DNA of 64,000 bases from an uncultured Christensenella sp. (GCA_910579705.1 CAJTUI010000010.1:1-64000); one strand, 5' to 3'; positions 9,622-19,846 are shown, counted from the first letter of the stretch. The notes: generated by a model not told the origin, from the sequence alone. Numbers and translations: made by a program.

Positions 9622-11604
9622 TTAAATCTCTTTTATCGTTCCGTTTTTGATTTTGATTTTTCCTATAAGGCGAATATCCGCCGACGAAGCACCTACGAGA
9701 ATTTCGTATATTCCGTCCTCTAATTCTCTTTTCGCGCCTTGATAAGACCAATAGGAAAAGGCCGATTTATCGAGTTCGAGCGCGGTTTTTACCCTTTCAC
9801 CCGCCTTTACGAAATATTTGGCAAAAGCCTTTAATTCCTTTACGGGGCGGCTTACGCACGAACTTTTCGCACTAACGTAAACCTGAACAACTTCTTTTCC
9901 GTCTGTCGCCGAAGTATTTTTGAGCTCAAACGAAATTGTTACCTTTTCTCCGTCTGCTGCTGTTTTTAAATTTTTGTACTCGAATTCGGAATAGGACAAG
10001 CCGTGACCGAACGGGAACAGCACGGGAACGCCGTATTTATCAAAGTAACGGTATCCGACAAACAGCCCTTCCTCATAAACGGTAATTTTGCCGTCCATAT
10101 AGAATTTCGCCGCGGGGGTATCCTCATAGCGTACGGGAAAGGTTTCGGAAAGTTTGCCAGACGGATTGACTTTGCCCGTCAATACATTAACAACGGCTTC
10201 TCCGCCGCGCTCCCCGGGAAATCCTGCCAGAACTACTGCCGCAACTTTATCAATCCATGCGCTCATATCAGTCGGCGCGCCCGCAAACAATACCACAACA
10301 GTGTTTTTATTTACTTTCGCCGTATCGATAATTGTTCTTTCCTGCACGGGATGAAGCCCCATATACACTCTGTCTCCACCCTCGTTCTCGAAATATGCGC
10401 CTGTTCCCGCAAATACGATATTGACATCGCATATCTCGGCGTTATTTATCGCCGCGCCCGGATTGTAACCGTATACGGTACATCTGTCTCCAAATGCAGG
10501 CTCGTAAATGATTTTTCCTCTATGAGCGGCGGAAAGCAATGCGGGGATATCGTATGGCGGAGTTAGTCGCGGTACATTTCCGGAACCGCCTCCGCAAACC
10601 TTAAGAGATTCCCCCGGACTTGCGTACTGACCGCACAGCGCTACGCTTTGCCCGTTTTGGAGCGGTAGTACCCCGTTGTTTTTTAATAATACTATTCCTT
10701 CTTCCTCAACCGTCTGGGTAAAGGAAATGCGTTCTTCGCGCGTGTACTTGCGCTTTTTACCCATTGCAAGCTCTTTTACACCGTAGATATAGTCTAAGAC
10801 TCTTTGGGCGCAGGAGTCGACCTCCGACTCGGAAATAACTCCGTTTTCAAAGTCGGAAACAAGCTTTTGATAGTTCTTTTCGGAAAAGGGCATTTCGAGG
10901 TCAAGCCCTGCTTTTGCAGCTTTGGCTCTGTCGTACACCGCATCCCAATCGGACATAATAAGTCCGTCAAACCCGAACTCATCGCGCAGGATTTTAAACC
11001 CATACGCATTTTCGGAGCCCTGTACTCCGTTTATTTTATTGTAGCTGCACATAACCGATTTTGGTTTCGCCTGTATTGCGATTTCAAACGGTTTTAAATA
11101 AATTTCCCGCAGTGTTCTTTCGTCCACGCAACTCGATTGCAGGTTTCTGTTATATTCGAGATTATTACAGCAGAAATGCTTTACGCAAGCCGCCGCACCC
11201 TCCGCCTGCATTGCGGCAACGTATTCTCTTGCCATTATACCCGCAAGATATGGGTCCTCCGAAAAATATTCGAAATTGCGCCCGCATAGCGGACTGCGTT
11301 TGATATTCACCCCGGGGCCCAACAATACGTCCGCACCTGCGTCCAGACAGTCGTCGGCAACGCACTCTGCATATTTGCGGACGGCGTCCGTATCCCAGGT
11401 ATTTGCAAGCATCTGTAGCGATGGATACGCAATCGAAGGTATATCCTTACCGTTTTCGTCGGGCATACGCACACCCATAGAAGCATCGGTCACTTTAACC
11501 TTTGGCAGTTTTCCGTCCAAATCGCAGGTATGCCAAAACCCGTCGCCGCATAAAAGCCGCAATTTTTCTTTATAAGATAAATCTTTAACGATAAGCCTTT
11601 TCAT
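9622..11604 (-). CDS. Beta-glucosidase, GH3 family, cytoplasmic
   Basis: 660 residues, no signal peptide. The N-terminal barrel carries the substrate-binding KHF pair (Lys142-His143) and the nucleophile Asp219 in GLIMSDWDA. The second alpha/beta domain follows (about 300-500, EEEGIVLLKNNGVLPL, then GERGGEAV), and a C-terminal fibronectin III-like domain ends the protein (EFELKNTSATDGKEVVQVY). This is the usual layout for bacterial beta-glucosidases and beta-xylosidases that release single sugars from the non-reducing end. The gene starts 1 base after the end of the DUF4965 gene, so translation is probably coupled. Confidence 0.92.
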   Translation of the reverse strand: MKRLIVKDLSYKEKLRLLCGDGFWHTCDLDGKLPKVKVTDASMGVRMPDENGKDIPSIAYPSLQMLANTWDTDAVRKYAECVADDCLDAGADVLLGPGVNIKRSPLCGRNFEYFSEDPYLAGIMAREYVAAMQAEGAAACVKHFCCNNLEYNRNLQSSCVDERTLREIYLKPFEIAIQAKPKSVMCSYNKINGVQGSENAYGFKILRDEFGFDGLIMSDWDAVYDRAKAAKAGLDLEMPFSEKNYQKLVSDFENGVISESEVDSCAQRVLDYIYGVKELAMGKKRKYTREERISFTQTVEEEGIVLLKNNGVLPLQNGQSVALCGQYASPGESLKVCGGGSGNVPRLTPPYDIPALLSAAHRGKIIYEPAFGDRCTVYGYNPGAAINNAEICDVNIVFAGTGAYFENEGGDRVYMGLHPVQERTIIDTAKVNKNTVVVLFAGAPTDMSAWIDKVAAVVLAGFPGERGGEAVVNVLTGKVNPSGKLSETFPVRYEDTPAAKFYMDGKITVYEEGLFVGYRYFDKYGVPVLFPFGHGLSYSEFEYKNLKTAADGEKVTISFELKNTSATDGKEVVQVYVSAKSSCVSRPVKELKAFAKYFVKAGERVKTALELDKSAFSYWSYQGAKRELEDGIYEILVGASSADIRLIGKIKIKNGTIKEI

Positions 11605-11605
11605 A

Positions 11606-13609
11606 TTAAAGTCCCTTGTTTAAAAGCAAAATGAAGTTGCCGCCCTGCACGGTGCGTGCGCGGAACTGATAAAATTCGCCGCTTTTTACGTCGAACCAAT
11701 CGCTGAAAGCAACCCGCCCTGGCGACTGTTCAAGAAAATCGTTTATACACTTTATAAATACCGAGCGTTTGTTTTCGTCGTCGGTGAGGCTTGCAACCCA
11801 CATAATCCAGTCGCTCTTGGAATAATCCTCGCGTGAGTCGAGCGGTACGCCGAATTTTTCGATTTTTGTGAGATAATAGTCCGTCTCCCTTTCCAAAAAG
11901 CTTTGCGGAAAAAGTCCAAGTTTTAAAATCTTATCAAACGCAAGATTGTATTTTAAGGAAAAAGTCTGCTCGCCCGAATTCCAGGTAATCGGCAAGTGAG
12001 TAAATGCGTTACCGAACTTAATTATTTCCGACGCATAAGATTGGGCGATTTCACGGTATTTTTTATACTCTGCCTGCTTTCCTGCGGCAAGACATAGTTC
12101 GGCATACGCCGCGATGCCTACCGTAGCCTTTATGGCAAGATTGATATTGTCTGCCAGATGCCCCGCAAAATCGTCCGTGCAAAGCTGGTTTTCGGGTTTC
12201 AATCCGTATTTCACGAGATACTCCACCCATTTTGCGGTAAGTCCGCAATTTTCATTATATAGTGACAAATCACCGTCCGCGCGGAAGCATGCAAGCAGCA
12301 TAATAATCATATTCGCGCACTCTTCGACCGGCATCTGAAATTCGAAATCATATATATCGGCGCTTGCCGGTAACATATAAAACGGAAAACGCGTATCGCC
12401 GTCGCCGTATACGCGGTCGGTAAGGCTGCCCAGATTTTTCAATCCGTAAATCTGTCCGCAGCAAGCGGGATAAGTACCCACGTCGTGTGGAGCGAAATCG
12501 CAGTTCCAGACCGGCATTTTTGCAAACGTAAAAATGGGACGAAGCATACCTTTTAACAGCTCCGTATTGTAAATAAGATAGAGCGGCATAGACGGATAGC
12601 TTACGTCTACCGTTGCCATACAGCCGTTGGAATAACACTCCTTGGAAAGAAACAAAACGTTGCCTGTGTTATCTTCAACAAGTTTATGCCCCGCCACGCT
12701 CTGCCTTAATGAAGCATACAAAATATCAAGATATTCCTGCCCGTACTTTTCGGCGCGGGCCTTTAATTCGTTTTCGAACTTTGATAGTTCGGCATTGATT
12801 TTATCACTGTTATCCCAGACATATTTAAGAGCGTCCGTTATCTTATTATTTTTAAGATAGTACCCCTTTAAAAATTCCCCGAAATAATCTATGGAAACGA
12901 TATCGTCATATCCGAGCAAAATCAGACCCTGCGGTTTACTTGCAGAAGCGCCTATGTACCTATCCTCGCCGGTATTGGAAAACTGCGTTTCCCCTGTCGA
13001 AACGAAATTTCTTAAATCGTCCCCGTCAAGGGCATAAGTTTTTTCGCCTGCGAGGTACCAATAACCCCAGTCGGCGCCTATCGCGTCGTCGTTATTAGAC
13101 AGCGGAAGCTGCTTTTTCAGCCCGAACACCGCGTATTCGAAACCGTCCGAAGCAACCGCCATGCTACGCAAACGCTTGTCGGGATGGGTTTTGTTGCACG
13201 CAAGCTCCCTGCCCGCGAAAAGGTATACGCTTACGTCTGTGCCGCCCTCTACTTCATATTCCATATAGCAAACGGGCATGGAAAGCAAAGTCAAATCGTT
13301 TGGCGGAAGTGGCGAAACAAAGCGTACTTTTATTTTTGCCGAACCGGCTTTAAATCCGTATTCGGTTGAAAAAGCCGTTACGTTTATAAAAGTCTGTTCG
13401 GCGTTTTTAACGCATCCGTACCATTTGGCGGCGTCGCCCATAAAACAATATATTTTGCCGTCCGTTTTCACGAAGCCATATAATTTTTTCTCTTCGCCGT
13501 ACCAGGTTTGTATATTTCCGGCAGTGAGCCGTTCCGTTACGCTCCAAAACGAAAAATTCGGGTCCTTTAAAAATATAGGATAAGCGGGTAATTTTCTTTT
13601 AAGTTGCAT
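11606..13609 (-). CDS. DUF4965/DUF1793 (GtaA-like) alpha/alpha-toroid protein
   Basis: 667 residues, no signal peptide. The N-terminal beta-sandwich (about 1-270; PNFSFWSVTERL, then LLGYDD) matches the DUF4964/DUF5127 type, and the helical C-terminal half has the hallmark segments DVGTYP, PVEECANMIIML and CTDDFAGHLADNINLAIKA of DUF4965 and DUF1793. Named members of this architecture include fungal glutaminase A, but bacterial members are often in glycan operons, as here, where an intracellular glycosidase role is more likely than glutamine hydrolysis. It lies 21 bases after the LacI-type gene and is followed at once by GH3. Which reaction it performs is uncertain. Confidence 0.78.
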   Translation of the reverse strand: MQLKRKLPAYPIFLKDPNFSFWSVTERLTAGNIQTWYGEEKKLYGFVKTDGKIYCFMGDAAKWYGCVKNAEQTFINVTAFSTEYGFKAGSAKIKVRFVSPLPPNDLTLLSMPVCYMEYEVEGGTDVSVYLFAGRELACNKTHPDKRLRSMAVASDGFEYAVFGLKKQLPLSNNDDAIGADWGYWYLAGEKTYALDGDDLRNFVSTGETQFSNTGEDRYIGASASKPQGLILLGYDDIVSIDYFGEFLKGYYLKNNKITDALKYVWDNSDKINAELSKFENELKARAEKYGQEYLDILYASLRQSVAGHKLVEDNTGNVLFLSKECYSNGCMATVDVSYPSMPLYLIYNTELLKGMLRPIFTFAKMPVWNCDFAPHDVGTYPACCGQIYGLKNLGSLTDRVYGDGDTRFPFYMLPASADIYDFEFQMPVEECANMIIMLLACFRADGDLSLYNENCGLTAKWVEYLVKYGLKPENQLCTDDFAGHLADNINLAIKATVGIAAYAELCLAAGKQAEYKKYREIAQSYASEIIKFGNAFTHLPITWNSGEQTFSLKYNLAFDKILKLGLFPQSFLERETDYYLTKIEKFGVPLDSREDYSKSDWIMWVASLTDDENKRSVFIKCINDFLEQSPGRVAFSDWFDVKSGEFYQFRARTVQGGNFILLLNKGL

Positions 13610-13630
13610 ATATTTATCCTTCTTTACTAT

Positions 13631-14620
13631 TTATTTTGTTTCATTTTTTAAATGTAATGATACGGGCAAAACCATCCTTTGTATCTTACTGTCCGGTTTT
13701 TCAAAACGGTTTTTCATAACGTTAAAAGTAGCTTCGGCTAATTCAGAAAAGTTGATTTTTACACTGTCGATGTCCTCAAAACCAAACACATAACCGCTTA
13801 ATCCGTCAAAACCTACAATATGAATATCGGGGTAAATCTTACGTATCCCGCCCTTTCCTGAAATTTTGTCAAGCTTCGCCATAACTTCATAAGCGAGCAT
13901 ATCGTTATAAAAAAAGATTTTACGGAAACCGTCCTCTATATATTGATATAAAACGGATATATCTTCTTTATTGTAGTTAAATATACACACGTCCTTTTCC
14001 CCAGCAACTTCCTCCAATTCCGTTTTAAAGATAGAATAGCGGTGTGCGGAAAGAAAATAATCGATACCTACGTAAAGATATTTGTTTCCGTCATTAATGC
14101 TTTTCAAACGATGTGCCGCAAGGATACAACCCTTAAAATTATCTACCGTTACATTATCTACAACGTCCTCTTTTATACTGCTACCGACAAACAATATGCC
14201 GATATTATTCAATTTGGCGAATTCGTACACCTCTTTCTTTAACGGCATATGCGTAATAAGTAAATCGGCACGTTGCAAAACACATTGCTTTATAGTATCC
14301 TTATTAAGCTCGGAGGCATACAAAAGCATAAAATCGTACTCGCTTTTTTTGCACAACAACTTGATAAATTCGTTAATAAACGTGTTGAAATACAAATTAG
14401 TCAACGAATCTATCAAAATTGCAATCAGCGGTTTTTCGTCTTTGTGCATTTTCTGTGCGACGTGATTGGGCATATAACCGAGTTCTATGGCTTTTTTTCT
14501 GACTTTCGCCTTAGTTTCGTCCGAAACGTCATCCATATCGCGCAATGCGTGCGAAACGGTATTTATGGAAATATTCAATTCGGAAGCGATTTGTTTAAGA
14601 CTTACGTTTTTAAGACTCAT
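13631..14620 (-). CDS. LacI-family transcriptional regulator
   Basis: 329 residues. The N-terminal helix-turn-helix (SLKQIASELNISINTVSHAL) and hinge helix region (IELGYMPNHVAQKM) are standard for LacI/GalR repressors. The rest is a periplasmic-binding-like effector domain (ILIDSLTNLYFNTFINEF and later IVGFDG). It is embedded within the sugar operon between the ATPase and DUF4965 genes, so it is expected to be autoregulated and to sense a breakdown sugar. The candidate operators are the palindromes upstream of the two operon promoters, though these lack the central CG usual for LacI sites, so another regulator is possible. Confidence 0.9.
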   Translation of the reverse strand: MSLKNVSLKQIASELNISINTVSHALRDMDDVSDETKAKVRKKAIELGYMPNHVAQKMHKDEKPLIAILIDSLTNLYFNTFINEFIKLLCKKSEYDFMLLYASELNKDTIKQCVLQRADLLITHMPLKKEVYEFAKLNNIGILFVGSSIKEDVVDNVTVDNFKGCILAAHRLKSINDGNKYLYVGIDYFLSAHRYSIFKTELEEVAGEKDVCIFNYNKEDISVLYQYIEDGFRKIFFYNDMLAYEVMAKLDKISGKGGIRKIYPDIHIVGFDGLSGYVFGFEDIDSVKINFSELAEATFNVMKNRFEKPDSKIQRMVLPVSLHLKNETK

Positions 14621-14630
14621 ATGCTTATTC

Positions 14631-16406
14631 TCATTTTATAACGTCACCCGTTATCGGGTCGAATACGAACAAATCGTCGGCTGAAAAGCTAACGGCAATT
14701 TTGTCGTTTTGCCCGAGCTTATCTTTCGCATCGATTTTACCTATCATATTTTTACCGCAGAATTTGAAATAGACGTTGTATTCACCGCCCAAAAGCTCGG
14801 TAAGCTCAGGTTGCACGATATTTGCGCCTTTATAGGTTTTACCCTCTTCCGCTTTCTCTATCTTTATTCTTTCGGGACGAATTCCTACAAATACTTTTCT
14901 GCCGTTTTCTTTATAGGCTTTCAGAGCGGCAAATTTTTCCGCCGCAACCGCACGTTCTTTAAGCCAAGGGTCTTCCTCGGCTTTCTTGGCGGCAAGGTTT
15001 TTAAAAAACTCTATGATGCATACAACAAAGTTTTTCTTTTTGGCGGAATTGTTCTTCACACTTTTGCCCTCGCCTGTTACGGAGAGCAGTTTAAGAATTT
15101 TTTCACGCGCACCGCTGTCGAAATTTTCGTTAATCGACGAAAACTCCGCACACTTGCTTTCGTAAAATTTATCGAATTTTTCTTCGAATCCGTTTTCAAC
15201 AGGCAAACGGAAATCACCGTATACGAGCATCTTTTCGTTTCTGTCGAATTCCATTTCGAACATATTCATAGTAGGCGAGCCGATAAACCTTGCAACGAAG
15301 ATATTTGCGGGATTATTGTAAACTTCTTCGGGTGTGCCCACCTGCTGTATAAAGCCGCGGCTCATAACCACTATGCGCGAAGCCATAGTCATCGCCTCGG
15401 TCTGGTCGTGCGTTACGTAAATGGTAGTCGCGTTTATCCTGTTATGAAGCTTTACTATCTCGCTCCGCATAGTAAGCCGCAATTTCGCGTCAAGGTTGGA
15501 CAAAGGTTCGTCCATCATAAATATGGGAACGTTTTTAACGATAGCCCTGCCGAGCGCAACCCTTTGCATCTGTCCGCCCGAAAGCTCCTTGGGAAGCTTA
15601 TCGAGGTACGGCGCAAGGTCAAGCTTTTCTGCCGTTTCGTATACTCGGGTCTTTATTTCGTAATGCGTAAGTTTACGCTGCACTGTCTTTCGTGTTCCGT
15701 CCTCCGAAAGTTCGCAGAATTCCCCGTCGAGTTTTTTCCCGCTTTCGGTAATTTTTGTCTGCTCCGCACTCTCCGCGTCGGAAAGTTTTGCTTGCCAATC
15801 GGAAAGAATTTCACCCTCTTTGTCCGCTATGTTTTTCCAATCGTCCGCGGACACCGAACCGTAAAGCTTTAAAATAAGTTTTGCGGTTTCGAGCACGACG
15901 TTAAAAAGCGTTGCAAGGTTTTCCGCCCTTTCGCCAAACTTAGGTTTTTGCGCGTCAACCTTTTCAATTGCGTCCTTAATGCTTGCAAGCCCACATTTTT
16001 CAATAATTTCCTTCGCTTGCGCGCAACTTAAAAGCACGGTATTCACCACGGGCGCAGGGTAAGTATTGATTGTCAAAGGAAAAGCTATATTGTTGAACAC
16101 GGTCATTTGGGGATAAAGCGCGTAGCTTTGGAAAACTATCGCCATGTGCCTATCCTTGCTCGGCTTATAGTTCAAATGTTCGTCGCCAAGGTATATATCG
16201 CCCGACGTTATATCTTCAAGCCCCGCTACCATTCTGAGCGTGGTAGACTTGCCGCAGCCCGAAGGTCCTACGATTACTATAAATTCATTTTTAGCAATAT
16301 CGAGATTAAAATCGTATACCGCTTTTTCGCCGTTGGGATAAACCTTTTCAAGATGTTTTAAAGAAAGAAAAACTTCCTCGTTTGAAATATTATCGTTAGT
16401 TTGCAT
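14631..16406 (-). CDS. Sugar ABC transporter ATPase (MsmK/UgpC type) with two insertions
   Basis: 591 residues, against about 370 for the family. It would energise oligosaccharide import with the two permeases just upstream. Walker A GPSGCGKST is at 47-55, the Q-loop at FQSYALYP, the signature LSGGQ at 275-279, Walker B FMMDEP at 296-301 and the H-loop THDQTEA. A C-terminal TOBE/regulatory domain is present (FVGIRPERI). Between the Q-loop region and the signature, residues about 117-245 are an extra mostly helical, charged segment. A second extra segment of about 90 residues (about 410-500) interrupts the regulatory domain. All catalytic motifs survive, so it is probably functional. It is the only transporter ATPase in the operon. 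Confidence 0.9.
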   Translation of the reverse strand: MQTNDNISNEEVFLSLKHLEKVYPNGEKAVYDFNLDIAKNEFIVIVGPSGCGKSTTLRMVAGLEDITSGDIYLGDEHLNYKPSKDRHMAIVFQSYALYPQMTVFNNIAFPLTINTYPAPVVNTVLLSCAQAKEIIEKCGLASIKDAIEKVDAQKPKFGERAENLATLFNVVLETAKLILKLYGSVSADDWKNIADKEGEILSDWQAKLSDAESAEQTKITESGKKLDGEFCELSEDGTRKTVQRKLTHYEIKTRVYETAEKLDLAPYLDKLPKELSGGQMQRVALGRAIVKNVPIFMMDEPLSNLDAKLRLTMRSEIVKLHNRINATTIYVTHDQTEAMTMASRIVVMSRGFIQQVGTPEEVYNNPANIFVARFIGSPTMNMFEMEFDRNEKMLVYGDFRLPVENGFEEKFDKFYESKCAEFSSINENFDSGAREKILKLLSVTGEGKSVKNNSAKKKNFVVCIIEFFKNLAAKKAEEDPWLKERAVAAEKFAALKAYKENGRKVFVGIRPERIKIEKAEEGKTYKGANIVQPELTELLGGEYNVYFKFCGKNMIGKIDAKDKLGQNDKIAVSFSADDLFVFDPITGDVIK

Positions 16407-16410
16407 AAAA

Positions 16411-17334
16411 TCAACCCTTAACTCCCGTAGACGCGAGTCCGTCTATCATTTTGTTTTGCGTAATAAAGAAAATTATAAATATGGGTATCAGAGCGAACAC
16501 ACCCGTAGCCATTGCAGCTCCCTTTGCGCCATAACCGTTACCGCCCGTAAATCCCGTAAGCGCCACCGTTACGGTTTGGAAATAGCTGTCTTTCCCCGAC
16601 ATTAAAAGCTGCGGCCAAACTAAATTGTTCCAGGCGCCCGTGAACGTGAACAGCACTATCAGCATCATGGTCGATTTTGCAAGCGGGCAGGCTATTTTTC
16701 TGAAAATAGTGAAGTGCCCCGCCCCGTCGCTTTTTGCGCTGTCGATTATATCGTTAGGTATAGACAGGAAGAAATTACGCATTAAAAGCATATTGTATAT
16801 GCCCGTGCAGCCCGGGAGTATAAGCCACAAATAGATGTATATATAATTTCCCGCAAAACCGTCTACGCCTATAACGCTGCTGAACATATTGAATAAAGTC
16901 AGCTGAGGCGCAAGGGTGATAACGCCGGGTACAGCCATCCAAGCGTATAAGATATTCATAAACACTTTTTTGCCTTTAAATTTAAGGAAAATCACCGCAT
17001 ACGCCGTAATTAAATCCAAAAGCAAAGTAATACCCACCGTTGCCAACGAACTCCACAGCGAATTGAGCATCCATATGGGCATATTGTCAATTTTACCGTC
17101 GCGCCATAAAAAACCCTCATAGTGCTTAAGCGTCCACTCCCCCGGCGAGGGGAATAAACTTCCGGGATGCAACTGTAAATCGAGGTCGGTTTTGAAAGAA
17201 TTACCAAACATATATATTAAGGGAAGCAGGAAAAACACCGAAGCAATCGCAAGAACTATAAATGAAACTATCTTTTCGCGGCGGGAGTGTTTTTCCGACT
17301 TTGTCAACTTTCTCTTGCCTTTAACAAAATTCAT
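16411..17334 (-). CDS. Carbohydrate ABC transporter permease (MalG type)
   Basis: 307 residues with about six membrane helices, the first at about 30-50 (FIVLAIASVFFLLPLIYMF). The EAA-like cytoplasmic loop is recognisable as DSAKSDGAGHFTIFRKIACPL, the contact site for the ATPase. It belongs to the second-permease (MalG/UgpE) family, with a C-terminal GLASTGVKG tail. It overlaps the upstream permease gene by 4 bases and precedes the ATPase gene by 4, so the three are translationally coupled. Confidence 0.93.
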   Translation of the reverse strand: MNFVKGKRKLTKSEKHSRREKIVSFIVLAIASVFFLLPLIYMFGNSFKTDLDLQLHPGSLFPSPGEWTLKHYEGFLWRDGKIDNMPIWMLNSLWSSLATVGITLLLDLITAYAVIFLKFKGKKVFMNILYAWMAVPGVITLAPQLTLFNMFSSVIGVDGFAGNYIYIYLWLILPGCTGIYNMLLMRNFFLSIPNDIIDSAKSDGAGHFTIFRKIACPLAKSTMMLIVLFTFTGAWNNLVWPQLLMSGKDSYFQTVTVALTGFTGGNGYGAKGAAMATGVFALIPIFIIFFITQNKMIDGLASTGVKG

Positions 17335-18368
17335 TTGCTTTCTCCTTTTGCAGGCTCTAAGCGTTGCGTTCTGAAATCGCAGTACCGCTTGTACGCTGCA
17401 ACGTGTTTAGCCGTAGGGTGTCTTTCTTCCATAACGCGCCTTTCAACAAAACTTATAACCATAATAATCAAGCCGAAAATTATCGCGCTTGCGCATAGAT
17501 AACCCGTCTGCTTTGCATATGCAAGACCGTTGGAAAGATAACTTTGTATAAACATCATAGGCGAAACGAATATATCCTGATTTTCGAGTGTATTCAACAC
17601 ATACGGCTGTCCGTAAAGACTTAAAAAGCCTATAAGCGTATTGAACAACGTTATGTTGATTGCGGGACGCATATTAGGTATGGTTACGCGGATAACGCTT
17701 TGCCATCTTCCGCCGCCGTCCATTTCGCACGCTTCATATAAGGACTTGGGTATATCTCTGAGCGCACCGCTGAAAATAACGAAGTTAGCGCCCGTCTGCC
17801 ACCATATAGTTGCAATAAGGATTATTATCCATCTTAAAATATCGTTTTCAAACGGTTTACCGCCCAACCAATCGATATTCGTCCCGAACCAACTGTTAAT
17901 AAGTCCCGTTTCGTCGCCCGCAAACATTTCGCCAAACATAATTCCCAATATAGAAATAGAAACTACGCAGGGAAGATATATACAAGCCCTGAAAAATTTA
18001 TAGCAAGGCGGTCGCATATTTATAAAATAGGCGAGTATAAACGGGATTATCATGAGCAGCGGCACGGCAACCAAATCGAAAACGAGCATAGGCCCGAAAG
18101 ATTCCCAGAACTGTTTGGATACGTTTATATCGGTATTGAATAAATTGGAATAGTTTTTAAAGCCGATGAACGCCGTGTAATCGGAATTATAAGGGTCGTA
18201 ACGCATAAACGAATATGCGAAACCCATTATGAATGGTACGACGCAAAACAGCACGAAAATTATTACGAACGGGCTTAAAATTACCAATGCAACCCCTTGC
18301 TCGCGCCGCTTTGCACGTTTTCGTTCGGCTAATATATCTTCATCAATTCCGATAAAATCTTTTTCCAT
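17331..18368 (-). CDS. Sugar ABC transporter permease (MalF/UgpA type)
   Basis: 345 residues from the ATG at 18368, chosen because AAGGAGAG lies 6 bases upstream; an in-frame GTG at 18401 would start inside the preceding gene. Six to seven membrane helices are visible, beginning at about 28-50 (VALVILSPFVIIFVLFCVV). The EAA loop reads YEACEMDGGGRWQSVIRVTIP. It forms the importer heterodimer with the next gene. It follows one of the two solute-binding protein genes by 14 bases, which suggests that this binding protein is its primary partner. Confidence 0.93.
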   Translation of the reverse strand: MEKDFIGIDEDILAERKRAKRREQGVALVILSPFVIIFVLFCVVPFIMGFAYSFMRYDPYNSDYTAFIGFKNYSNLFNTDINVSKQFWESFGPMLVFDLVAVPLLMIIPFILAYFINMRPPCYKFFRACIYLPCVVSISILGIMFGEMFAGDETGLINSWFGTNIDWLGGKPFENDILRWIIILIATIWWQTGANFVIFSGALRDIPKSLYEACEMDGGGRWQSVIRVTIPNMRPAINITLFNTLIGFLSLYGQPYVLNTLENQDIFVSPMMFIQSYLSNGLAYAKQTGYLCASAIIFGLIIMVISFVERRVMEERHPTAKHVAAYKRYCDFRTQRLEPAKGESK

Positions 18369-18382
18369 ACTGTCTCTCCTTT

Positions 18383-19822
18383 TTACAAGTCGCCGCCCCA
18401 CAAAGCTATGTTGGAATTATATTCGTTTTGTTTTGTACGGAGAAGCTCTTCGTCGCCCGAATTATCTTTTTTCAAAAGCCCTTCGGAAATTATGGCGCGC
18501 AAATTTTTTGCAAGCTCTTGATAATAAGGGTTTATGCCTACGGTATTGAGGTCGTTTATGTCGGGATACCACTTGTTTATATAGCCCGCAACCACCGCGT
18601 CGTTTTTGTAAGCGTCTTTGGTATTAATGACGTTGGAAATACTTACGTGTCCTGCTCGCGCCCATTGCGTGCCGGCGTCGGCATTGGTGGTGAACCACTT
18701 CATAAATTCGAGGCAAGCCGCTTTTTGGGTGATATCCGTAACCTTGTTGCTGAGGTTAAACATATGAGCGTCGCAATAAATTTTCTTTGCGTAATCCTTG
18801 GAAGAATCCATTGCAAACCAACCGGCAATTGAAGTTGCGCCTAATTTTTCCGTTCTTGCAACCTCTTCCGTGCAGCCGTTTTCAGCCGCATAACCTTGAC
18901 AAACAGAGTCAAAAAGCCAGGGCACAGTCACATAAAACATTGCTTTGTTGGCGCGGAAATCTCCCAACCTACTTGAATCGTCGCCGCCGACTTCGGCAAG
19001 TTTGGGCGTGTTGGTAACAAACGAGCGTACCGACTCCAAGGCTTTTTTGTATACGTCGCGCTGGGCGGTGTTGTCATACCAATCCACGCTCATATCGTCC
19101 TTATAAAGCGTACCGCCGTTTTGCAGCACCGCCGTGTTCATAATAAATTCGGTAAAGAAATCGCTACCCGTACCCCACGCGATGGGTACGTTACCCGTAG
19201 CGTTTGCGTAAGCTTCGCACACGGTAAATAGTTCTTCACGCGTGGAGGGAACTGCTTGAGAATACTGACCGAGTAATTCTTTATTGTAGAAAACTACCAT
19301 ACTCGCCGCGTCCACCGTAACACCGAAGTGATGTTCGGTTCCTGCGTTTGCATATTGATTGATGCCCATGGAAAAAGCGTTCAAATCATAATCAAATCCC
19401 GTTTGCTCCATAACAACGTCTATGGGTTGGATAACTTTATAATCCAGGAAAGATTTAACCGAGCTTTGGTGCCCCATTACTATATCGGGAGCGGATTTAT
19501 CTCCCTGCTTAACGGAACGCGCTACGTAATCTTCAAAACTTTCGTAACCGACAGTAGTTACCGATACCCTTATTTTACCCGAATATTCGGCGTTGAACTG
19601 GGCGACTATCTGATTAAAAGCTTCTTTATCCGCGCCGGCAACTATAGAAGCTAAACGCAACCCCACGTCGTTAAACACTATTTCGTCGCCGTTTTTTTCA
19701 AGCTCGCCCGTGGTGCTCCACCACTCGCCGCCACCGTTTCCGCCTCCGTTACAAGCCGCCGCCGTCAATGGAATAGTCAGCGCAAGCGCTGCACATAAAA
19801 TACCTGCAAATTTCTTATTCAT
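18383..19822 (-). CDS. ABC sugar-binding lipoprotein
   Basis: 479 residues, family 1 extracellular solute-binding protein. The signal peptide ends in the lipobox LTAAAC with Cys24 as the lipidated residue, followed by a Gly/Asn-rich linker (NGGGNGGG). The body begins about residue 48 and has typical features (FNAEYSGKIRVSVTTVGYESF, IVMGHQSSV, VVFYNKELL, AWGTGSDF). It would present an oligosaccharide to the permease pair encoded next. The gene is preceded by a weak AGGAAAATAAT box and lies 24 bases after GH97. Confidence 0.92.
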   Translation of the reverse strand: MNKKFAGILCAALALTIPLTAAACNGGGNGGGEWWSTTGELEKNGDEIVFNDVGLRLASIVAGADKEAFNQIVAQFNAEYSGKIRVSVTTVGYESFEDYVARSVKQGDKSAPDIVMGHQSSVKSFLDYKVIQPIDVVMEQTGFDYDLNAFSMGINQYANAGTEHHFGVTVDAASMVVFYNKELLGQYSQAVPSTREELFTVCEAYANATGNVPIAWGTGSDFFTEFIMNTAVLQNGGTLYKDDMSVDWYDNTAQRDVYKKALESVRSFVTNTPKLAEVGGDDSSRLGDFRANKAMFYVTVPWLFDSVCQGYAAENGCTEEVARTEKLGATSIAGWFAMDSSKDYAKKIYCDAHMFNLSNKVTDITQKAACLEFMKWFTTNADAGTQWARAGHVSISNVINTKDAYKNDAVVAGYINKWYPDINDLNTVGINPYYQELAKNLRAIISEGLLKKDNSGDEELLRTKQNEYNSNIALWGGDL

Positions 19823-19846
19823 ATTATTTTCCTACCTTATAATTTT

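Noticed and set aside
14709..15872. A 387-codon plus-strand open frame
   Set aside because: It is antisense to the ABC ATPase gene, whose motifs are clear; its composition (many Phe, Arg, His, Tyr) is that of a shadow frame.
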